This document shows, piece after piece, positions 24,568-36,789 of a DNA stretch of 64,000 nucleotides. A program made the translations under genes and the position numbers. Under the pieces are notes generated by a model that saw only the letters and a program-made list of their open reading frames with translations, did no database searches and was not told the origin of the DNA. The number at the start of each line of letters is the position of its first letter. Position 1 is the first letter of the stretch. Origin of the DNA: Physcomitrium patens (Eukaryota > Streptophyta > Bryopsida > Funariales > Funariaceae); the NCBI RefSeq assembly GCF_000002425.4, contig NC_037265.1, positions 7,448,850-7,512,849 on the forward strand, given 5' to 3'.

Positions 24568-26392
24568 ACATATTCCAATGGCTTTGACATTGATTCAAAA
24601 CATATGCCATCATAAAATACTTGAAATTTTTATAATCTGTATATACAATGATTAAACTTGAGGCACCTTCTAAATAATAATGCCATTCTTGAAATGAATT
24701 TGTGATTGTAAGAAGCTATTTATCATAGATCTCATAATTAATTTTAGCTGCTCAATTTTTTTGGAATGAAAAGCTTTTGAATAGAGTTTGTTATCTACTA
24801 TTATTTATGATAATATTGTACCTAAGGCAAAATCTAATGCATCTATTTCCATGAAAAATACCTTTGAGAAGTCAATACAATTTAAAATTGGTGCAGATGT
24901 AGATTCTTTCTTTAAAGCATCAAACAATACTTTGGCTTCTTTACTCCACTCAAATTTATTTTTATAAGTCAAATATATAAGTGGAACTACAACTTGAGAT
25001 AAATTTTAGATAATTATTTGATAATAATTGAGTAAGCCTAAAAAATATTACACATCTCTTATTCTTTTTAAAATCTTCCAATCTATAATAGGTTGGACCT
25101 TCTTTGGATCCATCATTAGTCCTGTATTTAAAATGATGTATCTAAGGAAGTCAACTTGAGTAGTGTGGAATACATTCTTTTTTAATTTGGCATATAATCC
25201 TATATCTCTAAGTTTTTGTAATATACAATGAATATAAATTTTATTTTCTTTTATATTCTTAGAGTAGATTAAGATGTTGTTTAAATAATAGATTATTAAA
25301 TTATGAAGAAACTCATAAAAGACATCATTCATTAGATATTGAAAAGTAGCTAGTATATTTGTGAATCCAAAAGATATGACATTATATATGAAATGGCCAT
25401 ACTTGGTTTGAATTGCAATTTTTCATTCATCTCTTTTTTTAATGTGTATTAGATTATATACTTCTTATAATATATTTTTGTATAGATCTTTGCTTGATTC
25501 ACTTGATTAAAAAGTCTTGAAATCAAAGATAGAAGATACCTATTCTTGATGGTAATCTTGTTGAGTTCATGATAGTCCAAACTTATTTGTATAAATTTGT
25601 CATTTTTTATTTACAAATAAGATAGGAGCCCTGGCTAGAGATTTAGAATGGTGTATGAAATTCTTAGCCAAAATTTCATCAATATATTTCTTGAATGTAG
25701 CCAACTTGTTTTGTAATAGACTATAGATTAGGCCAAATGGTGGTTGAATTCTTTCTTGAAGATCAATAGAATGAACATAAAGATAATACTTTGAAAGAAC
25801 ATCTGTATTTTTTATTTCAAAAATATCTTGAAAATCTTGATATTAGTTAAAAGTATCACTTGATATCTTTTTACCATCAAAAATGGGTGTGGTATATATT
25901 GCAAAAATTGATCCTTCTTTTTTTGCATATATAAAAATTCATGCTCCTATTTGTAAGAGTTTGGATGTATTAGACTTATGTATTTCTATTTGACTTAGAA
26001 ATTTTTTAATTAAACTATCAAAAAATTAAGGTTATAAAAAATCCAATCTATTTAAAGATTTTTTTTAATCACAATAATCTTAAAATAAGAAAATTAGAGA
26101 AAAATCTTATTATATTAAATATTATTATGTTATTTTGATTTTTAATTGCTACATCTTAATGAACAATCTCATAGATAATATCTTCAAAAGACAACAAATG
26201 ACCATCTATGATCACTATATGTATGTATTTAGTTTTCTTGACTAAAGATATTTCTTGTTTTTTATAAAAGTCTTTTTTCTATAAAAGAAGCTAAGGCTCC
26301 TAAATCTAATAATGTAAAGACTTTGTAATTTTTAGGTTCTAAATATATATATCTATTCTAAAACAAGATGAAGGATATAAGGAGAAAATAGG
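24568..26392 (-). pseudogene. E3 RNase H, RT and protease remnant
   Basis: Continuation of E3 beyond E2. The open fragment 25048-25332 matches the RT palm (MNDVFYEFLHNLIIYYLNNILIYSKN); the catalytic YLDD is changed to YLNN. The linker and protease regions follow up to 26388 (GAGAAAATAGG), where homology to E2 stops at the E7 LTR. Confidence 0.7.
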
Positions 26393-26870
26393 TGTAATAG
26401 AGCATCGCTAAGATAATTGTATTATTAATATATAGATATAGATAATTGGATTTATCTAGGATGTTCTTAGTTTAAGAATTATCTAAGTAGGATCCATCTC
26501 TAGAACCTTCTAAGAAGGTAGTTATTATAGTGGAGCCTACTTCTAAAATCTTCTAAAAGAGAGGTTATCTTGATGGAACCTACTATTACAAACATTCTAA
26601 AAAGTTCCAAGATAGTTGGACAAAATATAAAAAGGACTGACCAAGGCTATTTGGAGCATTTGATCAGGTATGGCTTTGGTCCCTTTCTCTTAGTAAAGTT
26701 TGGTTTGCATTTTTTTTTTTTTTTTTTTTTTTCTATATTTTATCTTTTATGTTCTATTTTATTTAGTTTTATTCAATTTCATTTTAATCTATTTTATCCT
26801 ATTTTGTGATGGAATTTATGTTGCTATAGATTAAAAATATTTTAGATATTTAAAAAAATTCAGTCCCATT
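26393..26870 (+). repeat. E7 5' LTR
   Basis: Starts TGTAATAG immediately after the E3 break and contains GGCTATTTGGAGCATTTGAT and a long T run. An inverted copy occurs at about 28600-29120. It is followed by a primer-binding-like site. Confidence 0.65.
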
Positions 26871-26874
26871 TTAT

Positions 26875-26889
26875 TGGTATTAAAGTTAG
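26875..26889 (+). promoter_or_regulatory. E7 primer-binding site, initiator-Met type
   Basis: TTGGTATTAAAGTTA resembles the usual TGGTATCAGAGC site complementary to initiator methionine tRNA, three to four bases inside the LTR. It has three mismatches, consistent with age. Confidence 0.5.
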
Positions 26890-26989
26890 TGTTAGTTAGT
26901 TCTATGATAATGTGTTAATGACCATTCTTTAGTTAGAGGTCAAATGTTTTGGTCACATCGAATATTGTTTTGAAGCTACTATGAACTAT

Positions 26990-28560
26990 TTTTAAGAAAT
27001 TAATTAGAAGGCAATACGATAGCAAAATTTGAGAAGAAAATTGTTGCATAGAAAAGAAGGTAGAGCCATCTCAATTGGAGGCTCAGGTATAACACTTCAT
27101 AAATGAGATAGCTACTCTGCAAAGACAAATACAAACTTCTAGGATAAGAGAGTTAACATCTACTAGAATAAAATTAAATAAATTCAAAATATATTGTGAA
27201 ACTTCAAGGTAAGAAGATATATGCCAATGAATCTTCAATAAACGACAATACTTCCAACTATCTGGGACAAGCACCACTCAAAAAATTATGTATGTAACTA
27301 GTTAGCTATATGAAAAATGTGGTAGCTATTTGGTGGCGACATTGAGCTCAAAACTATAGAGCTTAAGGTGGATTTCATAATTGAGAGGAATTTGAAATCA
27401 AACTTAGGAATCAATTTTAGCCTATCAATGTAAAGTAGTTAATATGTGATTAATTAACTAACCTTATACAATTCAAGTTAATATAAGATTATGTCTTTGA
27501 GTTCAAATTTCTATGTCTCTAAATTGACAACGTTTTAAGGATGGAGATGATTGATCAATTTGTATGAAGATTGAAACTTATGATTTAAGAAGAGGTAGAA
27601 TTAAAGAATTTGTAAACATTTGAAAAGGCAGTTAAGATTGCAGAGAAGATCAATACTATAGATTTCAAAAATCATGGAGCACAACCTATAAGACAAACTC
27701 CTATCCTACTATCCAATACTATGGTATAACAATCAATACAAATAGAGATTGTTGCCTTATAAGGATTATTGACACCATAGAGATGACAAATATTGATACA
27801 AAAAGAATTATATTTTTACTATCAAGAGCCTAGCCATTAGATCAAAGATTGTATGAAGCATCAAAACTCAGATATCAACAAATCAAGATGGATTCTCAAT
27901 CTTAAGATTCATCAAGATAATAAAAAAATAGAATAGAGAAACAAAGTTCTTTAGTAAAAGCACTAAGGGCCAATATTAGGAATAGCTATTATCTTTCAAA
28001 AACAAATAACATGACTTTGGATAACTATTAGAAGGATCAACTGGTATGTCTAGCAGGTTGTTTAAGTAGACAACTATGTTGATTACTTATAAATTGCAAC
28101 TCTACAAAAAAAATTATCTCAATTGAGCTTGTCGATCGACTTAGAATTAAAATCAATATAACCAAAACTAAAAGTATATACCTAATTGATAACTAAGAAA
28201 ACATATTAAGTGAGAGATATGAAAAAAAAAACCTTGGGATTGAATGAGACATATACCTTGAAAAAGAAGCTCAAAGTAACAAAGCTCAGATATGATGTTA
28301 TCATTGATATGTCATAGCTAAGAGTGAAAAATAAGCAAATTGATTGACTAGCAATGATGATTTCCTTCAAAGAAAATAAAAGCAAGATAATTTTTTGTGC
28401 CTCCACATTGAGTGAGGTAATAAGATGATCTGGGACTAAAAACTTCCTTATATGGATGACCTTTATGAAGAAGCAAATACAACATAAGCAACTAGTATAT
28501 ATGGTGGTTCCAAATCTACCTTCAATGGTAGGAAAGAGAGTCAAAAGAGCAAAATAGATA
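26990..28560 (+). pseudogene. E7 gag and protease remnant
   Basis: No long frame survives. At about 27808-27852 a zinc knuckle reads YFYYQEPSH-stop-IKDC, in which the first two cysteines of C-x2-C-x4-H-x4-C have become Tyr, each explained by a single G-to-A change. The downstream 28040-28150 area has protease-like spacing only. Confidence 0.5.
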
Positions 28561-28599
28561 GAGAAATTCATATAGAAATATTGTGATGTTTTTTCAACT

Positions 28600-29120
28600 A
28601 ACTTTAAAATAAGATTGAATTATTTTAAATATCTAAAATCCTTCTAGTCTATAACAACATAAATTTTATTAAAAAATAAGATAAAAGAGACTAAAATAAA
28701 ACTGAACAGAACTAAATAGAATAAAACTTGAAAGACAAAATAGAACAAAAAGAATTAGGATAAAACAAAACAGAGCAAAAAATACAAACCAAACTTTATT
28801 GAGAAAAATTAATCGAAGCTATAGCTAATCAAATGCCTCAAATAGCCTCAATCAATCCTATTTATATTTTATCTAACCATCCTAAATTTTTTTAGAATGT
28901 CTCTAATAATGGACTCTACCAAAATAACTATACTTTTAGAAGGTTTTAAAAATAGATCCTACTTAGATAACCACCTTTAATTCTTTGAGATGTTCTATGG
29001 TAGAACCCACATGGATCACTAATATAGCCCCAATTCTAAAAAATTCTAATTTTTTTTCAAAAACGGCTCCAATTACCTATTTTTATATATCAATTAATAC
29101 AATTATCTTATCTATAGTTC
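28600..29120 (-). repeat. Inverted solo LTR of the E7 family
   Basis: The reverse complement of this segment aligns along most of its length with 26393-26870 (TTGATTGAGGCTATTTGAGG, AAAGTTTGGTTTG, TTTAGATATTTAAA). It separates E7 gag from E7 RT, so it is best read as an independent insertion in opposite orientation. Confidence 0.65.
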
Positions 29121-29159
29121 ATTATAGACTTATTTAGTAGCATGCTACTTGATTGACAT

Positions 29160-29995
29160 ACCTTTTTTTAAATAGAATTATTTCTTGGAGCCAAACTGGC
29201 AAGTGGACTAATTTATTACCTAGCACCAAATAAACTTGAAGAATTACAAAAGACATTGAAAAAAGTCTTAAAGAAGGGCCTTATTGGAGAAATTATATTA
29301 CCATAAGGAGCACTTATACTCTTTATACTCAAAAAGAATGGTCGACTTTGGCTTTGTATCAATTATTGCAACCTCAATAAACAATCTGTCATGAATACAT
29401 ATCCATTACCATATATAGATGATCTTCTTGACTAACTTCAAGATACAACTATATTTAGAAAATTATACTTTTATAGTGGCTACTAGCAAATACCTATTGC
29501 AAAGAAGGATATAGAAAAGATAATACTTTGAATGTGCTATGAATATTTTGAATGGTTTGTTTTACTTTTTGGCTTTATTAATACTCTAACATCCTTTATA
29601 AGTCACATGAATAGATTATTTTGGGACCTTTTGGATAAGTATGTAGTTATTTTCATCAATGATATCTTAGTCTATAATAAAACTTCTAAAGAATATGAAT
29701 AACATCTACAAAAAGTGTTACATGTTGCATTGGCCAAATCCTAAAGGTGCTTCTAAAGTCCACTCATTCTTAGGCTATATTGAATATTATCGCTATATTT
29801 CATGATTTGTACACATTGCTACTTCATTGACAAGCCTATTGAAGAAGGATACTCTATTTGAATCAAAACTAGAGTAGTAAAGTGCTTTTGATAGGTTAAA
29901 AGATGCACTCATTACTACTCCAATATTGCAACCATATAATCCCAACCCTCCTTATATATATGACATTGATGCTTTTGACTTTGCTATTAGAACGG
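29160..29995 (+). pseudogene. E7 reverse transcriptase remnant
   Basis: The plus frame gives ALILFILKKNGRLWLCINY, NLNKQSVMNTYPLPYIDDLLD and FGFINTLTSFI-like segments, aligned with Ty3/gypsy RT. It ends in the start of RNase H (YDIDAFDFAIRTV), which breaks off at about 29995 and resumes at about 32825. Confidence 0.65.
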
Positions 29996-29999
29996 TTTC

Positions 30000-32825
30000 A
30001 TGTTGTAATACGACTAATAGATAAAAAAGGTGAAGAAATTATTATATTATAAAAGTTCTTACTTCAAATATTATAACAAATTATCTTAGCAAATAGACAA
30101 TAGTCCAAAAGAAAGTAAAACTAAAGGTGTAAATACCACATTTTTACAAAATAGGCTTCTACTTATTTTTTAAGGCCATAAATAAGACAAAATAAGGTAG
30201 ATTAAAAAAATAATAATATAAGAATATATAAGAAGACGTTGTCGTGATGTAATATGACTATATAGTGAAATTATAATCAAAATTGAATTTCTAATTAATA
30301 TCTAATTATTTTAGTTCAATTATAATTTGAAGTGTCTAAACATGGCTTTTATAAAAGCTTCTTAGGTTATTTTCTTATCTTAATAGTTGGTAAGTTGAAA
30401 GTTAGTAAGTTAAAAATTAGTAAGTAATTTTACCTTCTAGGTTGTAGAGACTCTTTTACTACCTTAGAAAGACTATAAATAGATTAAATCAGATTAGAAG
30501 AGGTAAATAATTAGTATAGTTGGTACTAGGATTAAGTTAAGAGTAGGATTGGGCTAAAAAATCCTTAGGATAGATTAGATTGATACCCAAGGGTTGTTCG
30601 TTTGTGAGACAAGGTCAAAATCACACCTCTAGCCACAAAAATGATGGCCTAGGGCAAAATAGGGATTCATTCGAAGATCAAAGGATAAGATTTGAGAGTT
30701 AGCTTGAATTTCTTTTCAATGGCATAAGAATTTTTTTTGGAAGATTTTTGAGGACTTAGAAATTATTATTCAAAGCCAAGGTTTATATTGGTGATTTGGA
30801 TTTTATATAATATAATTAAGACTAGTAATTTTAACTAGTTCGTACAATTGGTGTAACATCTATAGTTAAAAATTTGAAAATATTTGGATTATTAAGTGTG
30901 CTAAGTCTATACAAAATTTTATGATAATTTAACAATAGGATTTAGAGATATTTGGGTTTTATCACAAGAGGGTTTTAGAAGTTGGCAGTTTGAGGTTGGA
31001 TAGGGTTTCTATGATATCTAGAAATCTATTAGTTGGATCAAGGTGAAATTTGGCTTGGTATTTAAGGACTTGAAAACCAAGCTACACACCAATTTTGAGT
31101 CAAAGTTAATAGTTGAAAAGAAAGAAATCAGTGTGGAGATTTTTGCTTTACTTTTCAAATTGGCAACCGAATAACATCAATGCACTTTTTGGAAGTTTTT
31201 TATAATTTATAAATTAGATTGAGCTAAAAAATTTTGAGCATTTAGAAGACTTACATTGACAAATGCATGTAAAATTTTACATCAAGTGGACGGTCAGATT
31301 GGATGTTACAGCTTGTTTAAGCTCACTCATTAGGATTGGGGCTTACAAGAAAAATCTAAATTGCTTAAATATGAAAGTAACAAGATAATTGGGATTTATG
31401 TATGGTTAAAGCTACTAAGAAGAGTATTTTTAGTACTTTTGAATTGAAATTCAGATTATATTCTTCTCATATGGGTGAAATTTATTAGGATTTCATGGAT
31501 ACTTGTGAAATCTCATCTTCCACAACTAGGTGCCCAGTGTATTCCCGAGCAAGACAATACATAATACAACAATGTTAGGAGTTGATTTTAATAAAAATTA
31601 ACTCAAAAAAAAAAAAAAAATTGGTACTCGGAGAGGAGTGGTTATCAACTTGGATCGAAATCAGATCCAAAGGTACAAAACCAAGCACCTATGGCAACTT
31701 TGGGATTCTTTTGCAGATTAAAGAATGGAATTTGAGAGGAAAGTTGATAGGATTTTTTTAGGCATTAATTTGGAGTAATTTAAGTGTATAATGACTTTAT
31801 AAGAGCTTTATAAAGTCACAATTATTTTGGGTGGTTTTGAAATTTGTCAAATAAAAAAATATCATGTTTTAAAATATTTTGTAAGTTTGATAGTAGATCT
31901 ATAATTAAAATTTTAAAAAATTATGTGTTTAATTATCAAGAATATATACTATAAGCTTGAGATTGATCAAATAATTGAATTGAAGGTTATTGAATTTCAA
32001 GTACGTTGAGATCTCAAAAATTGGACTTTGAAGGACAATTAGAGTTTTTAAGATCTTGAGCAATCTATTAATTGGATTGAAGTGAGATTTATATATAAAG
32101 ATAATAGACTTGATTTGCTATGTATATATGAAATTTGAGAACAATTGAATAGTTTGAAAAGAAGAAATTGGTGCTTGAAATTCAATACTTAGATCGGAGT
32201 AGGATGTTGGCTGATACCTAAGCAAATTTTAGGAATTTTTTTTTATTTAGCAAGTGCAATTAGCTTCAAATTTTTTGTGCTTATTGTTAATTTAGTTATT
32301 GAAAAATGTATAAAATTTAAAGTAAGATCATTGGTTTAATTGATTGATATTGAGGTTCTAAATTATATTAGGATTAAGTTGAGTTAATTAGATTTTAGCT
32401 AGGATTTGATTTAGGGTTAGGATTGGATTGGGATTTAGGATTTAATTAAAGTTTGGTTAGGATTTAGGATTGGATTAAGATTTAGGATTTGGCCAAATAT
32501 TTGATTGAAGTTCATTAGGATTTTAATTAGAATTAAATTAGGATTTGAATGAGATTTATTTAAGATATATTTGTGATTATTTTAATATTTTTTTAGGATT
32601 TCTTAGAGATTTTTTTAGATTTATTATGGATTTTTTTAAACTCTTTTAAGATTTTTTTTTTTTAATTTCTTTAAAATTCCTTTTAAATTTGATTAAATCT
32701 TACTTAGCATTATTCAAATTTAATTAGAGTTTATTTAATATTCTATTAAAGTTAAGATTTTTTTATTGTAATTTCTATTCTACCTTCCATATCTAGGTGC
32801 CTAGTACATTTTCAAATAATACTTC
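30000..32825. mobile_element. Non-coding insertion with a pair of about 1.1-kb direct repeats (R2)
   Basis: It splits E7 RNase H between FAIRTV and ILQQDFDS. Copy 1 (about 30570-31600) and copy 2 (about 31617-32825) align in order, for example AACTAGGTGCCCAGTGTATT at 31524 against ATCTAGGTGCCTAGTACATT at 32791. No coding potential. This could be the LTR pair of a very short non-autonomous element, or a tandem duplication. The edges ATTAGAAC and ATAAGAAT may be a diverged target duplication. Confidence 0.5.
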
Positions 32826-34145
32826 ATATAATATGATAAGAATCCTTCAACAAGACTTTGATTCAAATCTTCAACTTATGGGATATAAATCAAGCAAGAT
32901 TAGAAGGACAAAGTATAATTACTTAACATGTGATCAAGAGCAATTAGTGATTGTACATGCCACAATAGTATGGAAACACTTTTTGTTGGAAAAGCCAATG
33001 ATTATTTGGACTAACTATCAATCTTTGCTAAAACATTTGTATCTAAAATATATGAAATCATGACATCATCATTAAGAATAATAATTTCAGCTTTTTGCCA
33101 TTGAACTTGAGTACAAGCAAGAGTGACAACATACTATGTCAAACAACTTATTGCAAAGATTAAACTTAAAGATTGAATTTGAGGACAAGATAAAAATCAT
33201 TATTATTAATAGTATCATTTCAAACCTAACCAAAGAGGCAAAATAGAAGCAAGCTACGTATTAAGATGCTTATTTTAAGATGATTAGTGATCGGTCGAAG
33301 GTAAACAATGTATAGTATCAAGATTTTAGTCTTAGTGATGGCTTACTCTATTTCAAGAAAAAAAATTACATACCTAATGATGCTATATTTTGGACGTGCA
33401 TACTTCAAAATAGACATAAAATTCTAATATCTAAGCATTTAGGGCATGAAAAGACTCTAGAATAAATCTCAAAGATATGATTTTGAATAGGTTTGGACCA
33501 TGGTATTCAAGCTTTTGTGCACTCTTGTAAATCATGTCAACATAATAAAGCACGCAATACAATAACTTCTAGGCTATTATAACCAATTCCACTACCTATG
33601 GCATATTGGAAGCAAGTGATTATGGACATCAATATGTATTTGGCACAAGTGCTTCAAAATCATATAGCAATTGTTGTCTTTATGGACCAACTCTTAAAGC
33701 AACTTCACTTGGCTAGGATGTAATCTAATATTGATGCCCCAATACTTGTATGGATCTTCTTTGATTATATCTTTTGTCACTATAGATTATCTTGTGTCAT
33801 CATTTCAGATCAAAATCCACCATTTGTAAGAAGTTTTTGACAAGTCTTATTTAAGCTACTAGGCACACGACTTGCCATATCTATGGCCTTCTATCCTCAA
33901 ATGGATGGATAAATAGCACATGCAAATTAAATCTTAGAGAACATGTTACAAATATTTGTGGTAGTTCTCCATAATGATTAAGATGAATATTTGATATCCT
34001 TGAATTTGCTTACAATGATAGTATTCAAGGAAGTACTAGCTATTGACCATTCTTCTTTAACATCGGTCCACATTTAATGATTCCAGCAACTCTTATTGAG
34101 ACCAATAATCCAAAACCAGAAGAGTTTATACAACAACTTACAACT
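32825..34145 (+). pseudogene. E7 RNase H end and integrase remnant
   Basis: RNase H resumes at 32840 (ILQQDFDSNLQLMGY, YNYLTCDQEQLVIVHA, MIIWTNYQSLLKHLY). From about 33060 integrase segments can be read: a zinc-finger trace (HLGHEKTLE, CKSCQHNKA), the core IISDQNPPFV and FYPQMDG. Stops abound. Confidence 0.65.
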
Positions 34146-34639
34146 ATCTTAAAATAAGCATAATATCATATTGTAATTATTTATAGTATATAAAAATTAA
34201 CTAAAACATATAATATTTTTAAGTCTTGATGTGTATTATAGTAGTTAGTAGGTTAATGTAAAGAAAATTGATGTAAAAAAATTTATTTTGAGGTTTATTT
34301 ATATTGATTATAGTGTTCAAATTATATAGGATTTAGATATTCAATATAAAATTCAAAGAAAAGATTGGAGCTTAAAAATAAAGATCCAAACTTCTAAAAA
34401 CCTTATTTGGAGGGATGAAAGCAAGATATGGATGGATATAGGCAAAAGATAAAGATCTTCATTTCCATTGATTAAAGGTCTAGCCTAATAATTATTCAAT
34501 AGGTTGTTTGCATCCATAACAAGGATTTCAGTGACTTAAGAAGGGGCATTTAAGAATCAACAGCAAGAGTTATAAGATTTAGAATTTGAATTATAATTTA
34601 TTTATTAATTTTAGAAGATTTTAAATAAAGATAATGAAG

Positions 34640-35050
34640 TTATAACCATTTGAAGTTAAGGTGTCTTTTTAAGATATATTATTGGTTCTTTGAGGATACA
34701 AGGAGTTTTACAATAAATTTTGAAAATTGAAAGATACAATCACAAGGATGATTTCAAGATCTATATCTTATGTTAAAGAATTTCTACATTTGGAGTTTTT
34801 TTGAAGGAATTATAGAGCATTGAAGATAGTACATGTAAATTGAAGGTAGTAAGTGAGTCATTTTGTTGATAGTAATAGTTAGAGCCATATCTTGAATTTT
34901 TGGACGAATTTTTGGCTCAAAATTTCTAAAAGTGTTTTATTAGGTTAAAAAGCTATATATAAAAATTTTATAATATTTAAGTACTTACTTTGTGAAATAT
35001 AAAGAAAATTATATATTAATATATATAAGTAAGGATTTGAAGCTATTATT
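34640..35050 (-). repeat. R1-family LTR fragment, inverted
   Basis: The reverse complement matches the solo LTR at 11668-12530, for example GAGCCATATCTTGAATTTTT against AAAACTTAAGATATGGCTCC at 12179-12198. It faces the direct-orientation R1 copy starting near 35280 across about 230 bp. Confidence 0.55.
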
Positions 35051-35279
35051 AGAATTAAAGTTAGATTGGTGATCTATGTGGGGTTTATCACATAAAATCA
35101 TAGAAAAATTAAATATAATTATTTAGGTGGGATCCACCTTTAAAACCTTTTAAAAGGGCAGTTACCAAGATAAGGTCCATCTTTAGAATCTTCTACAAGA
35201 GTAGTTATTTTGGTAAGATCCATCATTATAGACATTCAAATTTATAGAAAAAGTAGAATTCATCCTTAAGTTTTACCAC

Positions 35280-35900
35280 AAAAAAAACAAATTGCAAATT
35301 CACTCCCAATCTTTTGGCATCTAAGAAACCCTAGCAGATGCTTTAAATCCTAATTTACAAGCACTCAAGCACTATTTTCTTAATATCTCAAGAATCCAAT
35401 ACTCAAATGCCATCAAATTTATATAAAAAGTTTTCTAATATGAATATACACATTTTCTGAAATTTTGAGCCAAAACCTTGTCAAATTGCTCAAGATATAG
35501 TTCAAGTCACAACCACTAGTAAATCATGTCACTTACTACCCTTAGATTGCATGCACTAACTTCAAAATCCAATACATCCTTCATTCCAACTTAGAATCCA
35601 GCAAGAAATATACAAAAAGTGTAGCCACAAAAGTGCTCTCTCCAATCATCATTGCCGATGCTCAATTGCCTTCTGTATACATGCATTATGTCAAAAAGGG
35701 TGACAGTAGCTCTCAAATCAATATCTTAACTTTGAGCATGTATATCTCCTTCATATGAACTCCAAATCATACAAGATTTGTTCCAAAACCATAGAAAAAA
35801 ACCTAAGCTCTCCAACTCTAGTCTTTAAAATTTGAATGGCTCCAAAAAACTAACCCTAATCTCTAATATGGCCTCGGGCAGCCTCCTCGAAGCCCATTGT
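35280..35900 (+). repeat. R1-family LTR fragment
   Basis: Shares long blocks with 11990-12440: ACTCAAATGCCA, AAGATATAGTTCAAG versus AAGATATGGCTCCAA, GTGCTCTCTCCAAT and ATCTTAACTTTGAGCA. It extends to an undefined end near 36200. Confidence 0.6.
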
Positions 35901-36239
35901 TCATGATTTTTGACCAATAGGAATGGAGATTTTCATCATCCATCTCCATTCATCTATATAGATGCCCTAAACTTTCTTTTTATTATCAAAATCCCTCTTC
36001 AACTCTTTTATTTATAAGATTTACTCAATATATGCCCTAAATATCAAATTAAAGAATCAAAATAAGACTTAAGGGTCACCAATGTCTAATAAAGATGGCT
36101 CTAAATATTTAAATTTACTACCAAAAAAATCAATCTCAAAAGCCACTATCAAAAGAAAATAAAGTTATAAAAATTTTAACAATAATCTTTTTAAACAACC
36201 TCTTTTTAAAGTAGTAATTTAACCACTCTACAACCAATT

Positions 36240-36520
36240 AAAATTCAATAACATGGCTTTCACCATGTTGTTCAGTAAATTATACATTAAATACATAATC
36301 ATATTATTTTCACATCGTAGCTGAACCACAACATGAAAATGTTATGCAACACCCTCTTCCCATATTGTTACATAGTTCCTGGTGACTAAAATATACCACT
36401 TCTGTCTATGTCTTGATGCTGGTGCAATTGATCCAACAAAATCAATTCTCAATTTTTCAAATGGTACTTGGGCCAAAATTGGTACTAACAATATTGCAAA
36501 GAAAGATTAGCTAAAGACTA
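36240..36520 (-). pseudogene. E4 integrase core fragment
   Basis: The minus frame gives LRIDFVGSIAPASRHRQKWY followed by ILVTRNYVT, aligned with the integrase core start (DFVGPI...YILVATDY). The rest of the integrase is missing toward lower coordinates. Confidence 0.6.
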
Positions 36521-36789
36521 TTTTCACTATGAATTGGAGAACATTTGCTTATTGAATTATGACCACAACTATTCAAGTGGCAATCATCCAATATCGAATG
36601 TACTTTACTTTGAAAGATACAACATTGTAAAATGTCATTCTTTCCTTACTTATACAAAGCATCACCAATCATTGTATATGATACACTTTTCAAAATTAAG
36701 CATTTCTTAAGCTTCTCACTAAATACAGGTAAAAATGTTTGAAATGTCAAAAATTAAATTATTTCACTATACTTTAGTAAAATCACATT

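Larger units (their letters stand above)
14521..26392 (-). mobile_element. E3: old chromovirus split by E2 and truncated by E7
   Basis: The left part is 14521-17168 (3' LTR, chromodomain and integrase remnants). The right part is 24568-26392 (RNase H, RT, protease remnants). The sequence joins seamlessly across E2: the left end CTTGACAAAG continues as ACATATTCC, matching CTTGATAAAGACATGCTC at 19904-19921 inside E2 itself. The right end stops in the protease region, where the E7 LTR starts at 26393. Its gag and 5' LTR are not visible in this window. Confidence 0.8.
26393..35265 (+). mobile_element. E7: heavily decayed plus-strand Ty3/gypsy element
   Basis: 5' LTR at about 26393-26870, primer site at 26875-26889, gag remnant to about 28560, RT at 29160-29995, RNase H split by a 2.8-kb insertion, integrase at 33060-34140, and a 3' LTR piece at about 35120-35265 sharing GGATCCA and CTTCTA blocks with the 5' LTR. 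Stops occur every few dozen codons. It interrupts E3. Confidence 0.65.
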
